Translations under genes and position numbers: made by a program | Assembly (NCBI RefSeq): GCF_001541095.1 | Contig: NZ_LMXH01000014.1 | Span: 1-56,943 of the forward strand | From: Paenibacillus sp. FJAT-26967 | Lineage (GTDB): Bacteria; Bacillota; Bacilli; Paenibacillales; NBRC-103111 | Direction: 5' to 3' | DNA: 56,943 bases | Part shown: positions 49,653 through 56,943 of the stretch, one piece after another | Position numbering within the stretch: position 1 is the stretch's first letter | Layout of the letters: each line of letters starts with the position of its first letter | The notes under the pieces: model-generated | Told to the model about the DNA's origin: nothing | The model's database searches: none | Seen by the model: only the letters and a program-made list of their open reading frames with translations

Positions 49653-49799
49653 CTACTCTTCGTGATTTAAGGCGTCTTGATGGCGACGATCATTCGTTTG
49701 CTGCTGTACCTGCTGAGCTTGATGACTGTTTACGATCGTCTTATCGAAATCCTTTACGACATTCTGAAGATTCTTATCCCTGCTCTTCTGTCTTGTCAT
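49653..49799 (-). CDS. Small Gln/Asp/Lys-rich protein, possibly spore-related
   Basis: 48 residues, hydrophilic, starting MTRQKSRDKNLQNVVKDF and carrying a QAQQVQQQ stretch. GGAGGAAGTG sits in front of the ATG. It lies 35 bases upstream of sspP, and its size and composition suggest another minor spore protein, but I do not recognise the family. Confidence 0.6.
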   Translation of the reverse strand: MTRQKSRDKNLQNVVKDFDKTIVNSHQAQQVQQQTNDRRHQDALNHEE

Positions 49800-49829
49800 G
49801 GCACTTCCTCCATTTCGCCTAGAGAACAA

Positions 49830-50177
49830 TTAAGCGTGAGTCAAATCCTGAAGCGTTTGGGCACATTCGTGAATGTGGCGGATATAATCTTTAACGAGGT
49901 TTTGAATGATATCCGTCGTCTCATCGACGTGCACATCATCCCTTTCCACATCGACCAGCTCCACCCGTACCTCACGTGAATCAACATAGGTGCATTTAAA
50001 ATCAAACGTGTAGCTGGATCTCCCTGCATTCGTAATATGGATTCGAATCGCTTGAGAATCGGCCTCATCAGGCCAAACGCGCGCGTGATCCGATTCAGGG
50101 AGCGTCCGCGGAAGCTGCTCCATCCAAGCTTTAGCCAATTCTTCTCGCTCAATGGCTGGTTTCTCCGTTTTGATCAT
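49830..50177 (-). CDS. Hypothetical 115-residue protein
   Basis: Soluble, acidic protein with a Trp-containing N-terminal helix, a central beta-rich part (AIRIHITNAGRSSYTFDFKC) and a C-terminal helix with alternating His and charged residues. The ATG at 50177 has GGAGGT ahead; an earlier start eleven codons upstream has none. It ends 30 bases before the 48-residue gene, so it likely shares a transcript with the small spore genes. Function unknown. Confidence 0.65.
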   Translation of the reverse strand: MIKTEKPAIEREELAKAWMEQLPRTLPESDHARVWPDEADSQAIRIHITNAGRSSYTFDFKCTYVDSREVRVELVDVERDDVHVDETTDIIQNLVKDYIRHIHECAQTLQDLTHA

Positions 50178-50354
50178 ATTCAACACCTCCATACCTTTAA
50201 CATGTGTCATTGTAGGGTGCCCTTATTCCGTTTCCTTTTCATCAAAAGCTGGCATTAGAGCCCGCTGACTTTTCTCTGACACATAGGGTTAAAAATGATG
50301 CAGCACCGCATGAGTTCTGCATTTGGTGCGCATCGTATCTCTAAAATAACAAAA

Positions 50355-50383
50355 AAGACTGCAGGGATTATCCCTGCAGTCTT
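50355..50383 (-). terminator. Terminator of tRNA-Ser
   Basis: AAGACTGCAGGGA/TCCCTGCAGTCTT, 13-base perfect stem, then six T on the minus strand. Confidence 0.9.
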
Positions 50384-50396
50384 AATTTTTGGAGTA

Positions 50397-50483
50397 CGGA
50401 GAGGGTGGGATTCGAACCCACGGTGCCCTCACAGACACGGCGGTTTTCAAGACCGCTGCCTTAAACCACTCGACCACCTCTCC
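50397..50483 (-). tRNA. tRNA-Ser, anticodon TGA
   Basis: 87 bases with the long variable arm of class II tRNAs. Acceptor GGAGAGG/CCTCTCC, anticodon loop CTTGAAA, T-arm GTGGG-TTCGAAT-CCCAC, discriminator G. CCA is not encoded. It sits just downstream of serS, as in Bacillus. Confidence 0.95.
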
Positions 50484-50566
50484 ATGAGCTACCGGCTTCC
50501 AAATACTTAGAAGACGATAACTGTAACAGAAAGATATTAACATACTTTCTGAGGCTTAATCAAGTG

Positions 50567-51847
50567 TTATTTTTTGCGAATTACGCTCACGCCATTCATA
50601 TATGGAACCAGCACATCCGGAATAAGGACGGAGCCGTCTTCCTGCTGATAATTCTCAAGTATTGCCGCAACCGTCCGGCCAATGGCAAGTCCCGATCCGT
50701 TCAGCGTATGAACGAATTCCGGCTTCGACTTCGCATCGCGGCGGAAACGGATATTCGCGCGGCGCGCCTGGAAGTCCTCGAAGTTACTGCATGAGGAAAT
50801 CTCGCGGTACGATTCCGAGCTTGGCAGCCACACTTCGAGGTCATACGTCTTGGCGGACGTAAAGCCCACGTCCCCCGTACAGAGCACCAGCACGCGGTAT
50901 GGCAGCTTTAGCAGCTGAAGTACGCGCTCTGCATGCTGAGTGAGCTTCTCAAGCTCCTCGTAAGAATCCTCGGGCTTCACAAGCTTCACCAGTTCGACCT
51001 TGTTGAACTGGTGCTGGCGGATCAGGCCGCGGGTATCCCGGCCGGCTGCACCTGCTTCAGAGCGGAAGCATGCGCTGAATGCGACGAAATTGCTCGGAAC
51101 CTGCTCCGCGGCAAGAATGTCATCCCGGTGATAGTTGGTCACCGGCACCTCGGCCGTCGGAATAAGGAAGTATTCCGAATTCTCGATATGGAACACGTCT
51201 TCTTCGAACTTCGGAAGTTGTCCGGTTCCTGTCAGACTGTCGCGGTTGACGATATACGGCGGCAGCATTTCCTCATAACCATGCTCCGTGCTGTGCAGAT
51301 CCATCATGAAGTTCATCAGTGCACGTTCCAAGCGTGCCCCCAAACCTTTATAGAAAACAAATCGAGAGCCGGTCACTTTGCCTGCGGCTTCAAAATCAAG
51401 AATGCCTAAATCCATAGCAATATCCCAATGAGCCTTCGTCTCGAAATCGAATGTCTTTACTTCCCCATTCCGGCGAATCTCCACATTGTCATCCTCAGAT
51501 GATCCGAGAGGCACGCTTTCGTGCGGCATATTCGGAATCGAAAGCAGCAATTGATTAAGCTCGGCGTCTACTGTACGGACTTCCTCGTCCAACTCTTTAA
51601 TCCGATCGCCTACGCCTTTCATTTCAGCGATAAGGTCATCGGCATCTTCTTTTGCCTTTTTACGCATCGCCACTTCTTGGGACACGGTATTACGGCGGTT
51701 TTTAAGCTGCTCCACTTCCTGCAGCAGCTCTCTGCGCTGCACATCCAGATCAGCAATCCGGGCAACTTCATCTGTCTGTTTGCCACGGTTCGCCATGGCT
51801 GTCTCAACGGCTGCTATATCAGTTCTAATTAACTTCAAATCAAACAA
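50567..51847 (-). CDS. serS: Seryl-tRNA synthetase
   Basis: 426 residues. An N-terminal coiled-coil arm (about 30-105, Glu/Lys/Arg rich) is followed by class II motifs 1, 2 ([21 protein letters not shown]) and 3 ([18 protein letters not shown]). Charges tRNA-Ser and tRNA-Sec-type substrates. The start is an ATG with AGGAGGAG at slightly long spacing. No T-box leader is visible in the ~90 bases upstream, which hold only the pdxT terminator. Confidence 0.97.
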   Translation of the reverse strand: MFDLKLIRTDIAAVETAMANRGKQTDEVARIADLDVQRRELLQEVEQLKNRRNTVSQEVAMRKKAKEDADDLIAEMKGVGDRIKELDEEVRTVDAELNQLLLSIPNMPHESVPLGSSEDDNVEIRRNGEVKTFDFETKAHWDIAMDLGILDFEAAGKVTGSRFVFYKGLGARLERALMNFMMDLHSTEHGYEEMLPPYIVNRDSLTGTGQLPKFEEDVFHIENSEYFLIPTAEVPVTNYHRDDILAAEQVPSNFVAFSACFRSEAGAAGRDTRGLIRQHQFNKVELVKLVKPEDSYEELEKLTQHAERVLQLLKLPYRVLVLCTGDVGFTSAKTYDLEVWLPSSESYREISSCSNFEDFQARRANIRFRRDAKSKPEFVHTLNGSGLAIGRTVAAILENYQQEDGSVLIPDVLVPYMNGVSVIRKK

Positions 51848-51885
51848 GGAGACTCCTCCTCTTTATAGTGTTAAAAATCGAACAA

Positions 51886-51922
51886 AAGCACCCTTCTCTC
51901 ATATGGAGCAAAAGAGGTGCTT
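51886..51922 (-). terminator. Terminator after pdxT
   Basis: AAGCACC/GGTGCTT stem extended by CTTTT-type pairs, followed by TTTTG on the minus strand. Confidence 0.65.
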
Positions 51923-51940
51923 CTGCTTATTGCTTTCATT

Positions 51941-52513
51941 CTAGCGGTTTTGTCGTATCATATCCAGGAAATAAGCGTGCATACGTGAGTCATCTGTCAG
52001 CTCAGGATGAAAGGAAGCCGCCAATACCTGACCTTGACGGGCCGCAACGATCTGGCCGTTATAGGTACTCAGCACATCCACACGGTCTCCTACTTCATCA
52101 ATCAGCGGAGCGCGGATGAACACAGCACGTATAGGCTCTTGAATTCCCTTTACATCGAGATCCGTCTCGAAGCTCTCACGCTGACGCCCAAATGCGTTTC
52201 TCTGAACCGTCATATTCATCAAACCGAGATGAGCCTCTGCTTGTCCAGCAATTTGGTCAGCCACCAGGATCATACCTGCGCAAGTTCCAAATACAGCCTT
52301 CCCCTGCCGGGAAAAATTTTGAATGGCCTCAATAAAACCATAAGTCCTCATGAGCTTGCCAATCGTAGTGCTTTCACCGCCAGGGATAATAAGGCCATCC
52401 AGCTCATCCAGCTGCTCGGTCCGTTTTACAACTACACCTTCGCCGCCAGCGGCTTCTATAAGGCGTATATGCTCTGCCACGGCCCCCTGGAGAGCCAATA
52501 CCCCAACCTTCAT
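51941..52513 (-). CDS. pdxT: Pyridoxal 5'-phosphate synthase glutaminase subunit
   Basis: 190 residues. Class I glutaminase: GGEST near residue 48, nucleophile Cys in FGTCAGM and the His-Glu pair in SFHPEL. Supplies ammonia to PdxS in the deoxyxylulose-independent PLP pathway. It starts about 40 bases after pdxS, the usual order. Confidence 0.97.
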   Translation of the reverse strand: MKVGVLALQGAVAEHIRLIEAAGGEGVVVKRTEQLDELDGLIIPGGESTTIGKLMRTYGFIEAIQNFSRQGKAVFGTCAGMILVADQIAGQAEAHLGLMNMTVQRNAFGRQRESFETDLDVKGIQEPIRAVFIRAPLIDEVGDRVDVLSTYNGQIVAARQGQVLAASFHPELTDDSRMHAYFLDMIRQNR

Positions 52514-52550
52514 GGTCGTTCCCCTCTTCCTGCCATCGGACGGCTGCTAA

Positions 52551-53435
52551 TTACCAGCCGCGATCCTGCATACGCTCGGAAGCATGAAGTTTGGAAATCT
52601 CAATGCCTTTCATCGGAGCCCCGAGGTTCTTGGAAACTTCCGCGATCAATTTATAGTCTTTGTAATGCGTAGTCGCTTCAACAATTGCACGTGCAAATTT
52701 CTCAGGGCTGTCCGATTTAAAAATACCCGAGCCTACGAATACTCCGTCTGCTCCAAGTTCCATCATCAGGGCTGCATCGGAAGGAGTTGCTACACCGCCT
52801 GCGGCAAAGTTAACAACCGGCAGTTTGCCGTTCTCGTGGATGTAGAGAACCAGATCGTAAGGAGCGCCCAAATTCTTAGCTTCTGCATACAGCTCATCCT
52901 TGGACAAGCTTTGCAGCTTACGGATTTGAGACTGAATCACACGCATGTGACGGACAGCTTCTACAATGTTGCCCGTTCCCGGCTCGCCTTTGGTGCGGAG
53001 CATGGAAGCTCCTTCGTTAATTCGGCGAAGTGCTTCACCGATATCTTTCGCACCGCATACGAACGGCACGGTAAATTCATTCTTATTGATATGGAATACT
53101 TCATCGGCCGGAGTTAGAACTTCACTCTCGTCAATGTAATCAGCGCCTAGAGCTTCCAGTACACGAGCTTCTACGATATGGCCGATACGAGCTTTAGCCA
53201 TAACAGGGATGGAGACAACTTTCATAACTTCTTCAAGGATTGTCGGATCTGCCATACGAGCTACTCCGCCTGCTGCACGGATGTCGGACGGTACTCTTTC
53301 AAGTGCCATAACAGCGCAAGCGCCTGCTGCTTCAGCGATCTTAGCTTGTTCCGCATTCATGACGTCCATAATGACGCCGCCTTTTTGCATTTCGGCCATA
53401 CCTCTTTTAACGCGTGAAGTTCCCGTTTCCATCAT
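52551..53435 (-). CDS. pdxS: Pyridoxal 5'-phosphate synthase, synthase subunit
   Basis: 294 residues, TIM-barrel lyase. Lys in VMAKARIGH and a second Lys in RTKGEPGTG, as in the family. Makes PLP from ribose 5-phosphate, glyceraldehyde 3-phosphate and ammonia. Two consecutive ATG codons follow GGGAGGATT; either can be the start. In Bacillus the pair lies between dacA and serS, exactly as here. Confidence 0.97.
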   Translation of the reverse strand: MMETGTSRVKRGMAEMQKGGVIMDVMNAEQAKIAEAAGACAVMALERVPSDIRAAGGVARMADPTILEEVMKVVSIPVMAKARIGHIVEARVLEALGADYIDESEVLTPADEVFHINKNEFTVPFVCGAKDIGEALRRINEGASMLRTKGEPGTGNIVEAVRHMRVIQSQIRKLQSLSKDELYAEAKNLGAPYDLVLYIHENGKLPVVNFAAGGVATPSDAALMMELGADGVFVGSGIFKSDSPEKFARAIVEATTHYKDYKLIAEVSKNLGAPMKGIEISKLHASERMQDRGW

Positions 53436-53547
53436 AATCCTCCCGATTTCCGTATCTTTTATCCGAATTATCGTTCATTAACTTCTAAGCTAACATTTTA
53501 CATGATGGAGTACATTAAAACAATAACTTTTCCATAGATAAAACGCA

Positions 53548-54840
53548 TTAGAACAGGCCTTTTACCCCATTGAACAGATCAACGAACAAATTCTTGATCC
53601 CTCTGAAAAGCATTCGGAACCAGCTTGCCTTCTCCATTTCTTCTGCAGCTACCAAGTCTACCGTTTCTGTATTCTTACCGTATGTGATCGTTGCTGTTCC
53701 TAGCTTCGTATCTTTCTTAACCGGAGCAACGAGCTTGTCCGCAGCAATGGCTTCCACTTTAGTTTCTACCTTAACATCCTGCGTTCCTTTTTTTACAGCA
53801 AAAGCAACATCGTTTTTCAGTACCGCCGGAGCTTCAAGCTCAACACCCTTTGTAATCGGAACGGTTTTCTGTGCATCAATGGCTGTGCCCGCTTTAGCGA
53901 CGGTTTTGAATTCAAAATTAGTAAAACCGTAGTCGAGCACCTTCCTTGTCTGGTTGAAACGTTCTGGATCGGTTTTAGCCCCCATAACAACAGAAATTAA
54001 ACGCATGCCATTCCGTTCCGCAGTTCCTGTAAAGCAATAACCCGCCTCATTTGTATGGCCTGTCTTTAGGCCATCCAGCCCTTGATAAGCGAATTTTTTC
54101 AAGTTAATATTGCTGCTGTTACCTTCAAGCATCCAGTTATAATTAATCATCGGAGCCTTATCCGATTCTCTTAATTTTTTAGATGGAATTTTTGTATATT
54201 CAAGTACTTCTTTGTGGTCGTTTATCAAACTGCGTGCCAGTATAGCCGCATCCTTGGCAGACATCATCGTTTCGCCCGGGATACTTGCTGGAGCCATTTC
54301 TTTGATGTCTGCTCTGGATAACCCGGTAGCGTTAATAAAATGTGCCTCTGCCGACATTCCCAGTTCTTTTGCTTTTTCGTTCATCATTTTGGAGAAGCCT
54401 TCTTCCGAGCCTCCTATTCTTTCGGCTAAAGCAACAGAAGCATCATTCGAAGAATAGATCGACATCGCATAGAACATGTCTTTAACCGTTAACTGCTCTC
54501 CTTCGGCAATCAGCTGGCCGGATCCGATAACATCCGCGGCATACTTACTTGCCGTTACTTTATCTTCCCACTTTAACTTTCCATCTTGAATCGCTTCCAT
54601 AACCAGGTATTCGGTCATCATTTTAGCCATACTAGCTGGCGGATACGCTTTGTCCGCGTTATTTTCAAATAGAATCTGTCCCGTACTTGCTTCCATAAGT
54701 ATAGCTGACTGCACTTGCAATTCAGGCTCACCTTCAGCCGCTAATGCCGTTACAGCGAATATGTTAAGAATAGATATTTGCAGCATTGCAATTACGAGGG
54801 CCAACGACACTTTTCTTTTCCAAAAACCAAATGTTTTCAA
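53548..54840 (-). CDS. dacA: D-alanyl-D-alanine carboxypeptidase (PBP5 family)
   Basis: About 430 residues. A signal peptide (about 1-33) is followed by the serine-protease-like penicillin-binding fold: S-x-x-K in SMAK, SSND and KTG in KTGH. A C-terminal beta domain precedes an amphipathic membrane-anchoring helix. It trims the terminal D-Ala of peptidoglycan stem peptides. I favour a TTG at 54840 with GGGAGTG ahead, although an ATG at 54855 is five codons earlier. It follows guaB in the Bacillus order. Confidence 0.93.
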   Translation of the reverse strand: MKTFGFWKRKVSLALVIAMLQISILNIFAVTALAAEGEPELQVQSAILMEASTGQILFENNADKAYPPASMAKMMTEYLVMEAIQDGKLKWEDKVTASKYAADVIGSGQLIAEGEQLTVKDMFYAMSIYSSNDASVALAERIGGSEEGFSKMMNEKAKELGMSAEAHFINATGLSRADIKEMAPASIPGETMMSAKDAAILARSLINDHKEVLEYTKIPSKKLRESDKAPMINYNWMLEGNSSNINLKKFAYQGLDGLKTGHTNEAGYCFTGTAERNGMRLISVVMGAKTDPERFNQTRKVLDYGFTNFEFKTVAKAGTAIDAQKTVPITKGVELEAPAVLKNDVAFAVKKGTQDVKVETKVEAIAADKLVAPVKKDTKLGTATITYGKNTETVDLVAAEEMEKASWFRMLFRGIKNLFVDLFNGVKGLF

Positions 54841-54903
54841 TTCCCACACTCCCATTTGTTAGTCCATGATCTGTATTATTGTAACATCATCAGCCTATAA
54901 AAA

Positions 54904-54940
54904 AAAGGAGACTCCAGTACTGGGTACTGGGCTCTCCTTT
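54904..54940 (-). terminator. Terminator of guaB
   Basis: AAAGGAGA(G)CCCAGTA...TACTGG(A)GTCTCCTTT on the minus strand with a run of at least seven T. Confidence 0.9.
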
Positions 54941-54956
54941 GGACTTCAAACGTAGA

Positions 54957-56438
<1,482 letters not shown>

Positions 56439-56461
56439 TTAGGTCTATAGATATTATTGCA

Positions 56462-56490
56462 ATCATACATAAGCGCATTTTTCATGTCAA
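56462..56490 (-). promoter_or_regulatory. sigma-A promoter of guaB
   Basis: TTGACA (56485-56490), exactly 17 bases, TATGAT (56462-56467) on the minus strand. Confidence 0.85.
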
Positions 56491-56549
56491 GAAGAAGACC
56501 CCCGACAACTTCGGATTCCCTATCTTTCCCTAAAAACTTACTTATAACA

Positions 56550-56585
56550 AAAAGCCTTCTCGAACTTTCGTTCGAAAAGGCTTTT
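56550..56585 (-). terminator. Terminator of the right-hand rRNA operon
   Basis: AAAAGCCTT..TCGAACG/CGTTCGA..AAGGCTTTT, long stem then TTTTTG, just downstream of 5S on the minus strand. Confidence 0.9.
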
Positions 56586-56592
56586 CTATCTC

Positions 56593-56709
56593 GCTTGGCA
56601 ACGTCCTACTCTCCCAGGACCCTGCGGTCCAAGTACCATCGGCGCTGGAAGGCTTAACGGTCGTGTTCGGGATGGGTACGCGTGGTTCCCTTCCGCCATC
56701 GTCACCAAA
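56593..56709 (-). rRNA. rrf: 5S ribosomal RNA
   Basis: Minus-strand sequence begins TTTGGTGACGATGGCGG and ends GTTGCCAAGC. It contains the conserved loop CCCATCCCGAACACG and AGTAGGACG. About 117 bases, the usual length. Ends are estimated to within a few bases. Confidence 0.95.
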
Positions 56710-56895
56710 CAGGATGTTCCGAAGTGTTAGAGACTTCGAAAATCGCAGCATCTCCTTGCGGACATACTACTCATAGCAGGGTTGTACCCTGAAAACTAGC
56801 AGCGAAAGATGTATGAGATCCATCCAAAGATCTTGTGGTGCACGGCCATAGGCCATGCTTTAGATGTTGGCCTCTACTCGCGTAAAGACCTGTAG
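56710..56895 (-). other. 23S-5S intergenic spacer
   Basis: About 185 bases containing ACCCTGAAAACTAGCAGCG, a spacer phrase typical of Bacillales rRNA operons. No tRNA gene is present in this spacer. Confidence 0.8.
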
Positions 56896-56943
56896 GTCAA
56901 GCCCTCGACCGATTAGTATTGGTCAGCTCCACACATTGCTGTG
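56896..56943 (-). rRNA. rrl: 23S ribosomal RNA, 3' end (partial)
   Basis: Minus strand reads GACCAATACTAATCGGTCG then AGGGCTTGACC, the conserved last bases of 23S rRNA. The rest of the gene is beyond the window. The exact 3' end is estimated. Confidence 0.9.

Noticed and set aside
51848-51940. T-box leader before serS
   Set aside because: The gap is under 100 bases, lacks a GGNACCGCG-type antiterminator and holds the pdxT terminator instead.

Overview
The window reads as chromosomal DNA from an endospore-forming, Gram-positive bacterium of the Paenibacillaceae type. The grounds are sporulation genes (spoIIR, an SspP-like spore protein, a sporulation-associated dacA context), strong AGGAGG-type ribosome binding sites, frequent TTG/GTG starts, S-layer-homology (SLH) domains, and a YesMN-type two-component system beside a sugar ABC importer. 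The gene order rrn-guaB-dacA-pdxS-pdxT-serS at the right end matches the oriC-proximal order known from Bacillus and its relatives, so the window probably lies close to, but does not include, the replication origin.

Both edges are ribosomal and point the same way (minus strand). At the left edge lies the leader and promoter region of an rRNA operon whose 16S gene falls just outside the window. At the right edge lie the 3' end of a 23S gene, a 5S gene and its terminator. The whole ~57 kb is therefore flanked by direct rrn copies.

Layout. (a) 0.4-6.4 kb, minus strand: ywlC, spoIIR, prmC, prfA, ychF and a small membrane protein. (b) 6.4-7.0 kb: an AT-rich non-coding stretch with five same-orientation DnaA-box-like 9-mers. 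(c) 7.0-7.7 kb, plus strand: tadA and a tRNA-Arg(CCT) with an extra base in its acceptor stem. (d) 8.4-14.0 kb, plus strand: a tight five-gene operon with a DhnA/ADTH-synthase-type aldolase, an amidohydrolase, a PaaK-type adenylate-forming enzyme, a 3-dehydroquinate synthase II-type enzyme and a second, degenerate PaaK-like enzyme. Aldolase plus DHQ-synthase-II is the known route to 3-amino-4-hydroxybenzoate (GriI/GriH). Ligase plus amidohydrolase is the known logic for benzoxazole assembly. This is the best candidate for a little-described biosynthetic system in the window. (e) 14.3-21.8 kb, minus strand: a membrane GGDEF/EAL protein, a membrane-anchored FAD oxidoreductase, an SLH-CAP secreted protein and a SplB-like radical SAM protein. 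(f) 22.0-28.2 kb, plus strand: a six-gene operon with two ABC ATPases, ABC-2 type membrane proteins and an ECF sigma factor. (g) 28.3-30.6 kb, plus strand: a second ECF sigma (probable ATT start), its zinc-type anti-sigma, and a membrane protein with a three-fold repeat. (h) 30.8-48.2 kb, minus strand: a carbohydrate region with lacZ, an MFS transporter, a sugar ABC importer, a response regulator and histidine kinase, divergent gcvPB/gcvPA-like proteins without gcvT or gcvH, an SDR dehydrogenase and a GH63-like glycosidase. Catabolite-repression-like (cre) sites lie upstream of three of its units. (i) 48.5-56.4 kb, minus strand: a thioredoxin-fold protein, sspP, two small unknown genes, tRNA-Ser(TGA), serS, pdxT, pdxS, dacA and guaB.

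I saw no CRISPR array, insertion sequence or prophage. Functions rest on motifs read by eye and on family knowledge; no database search was run.
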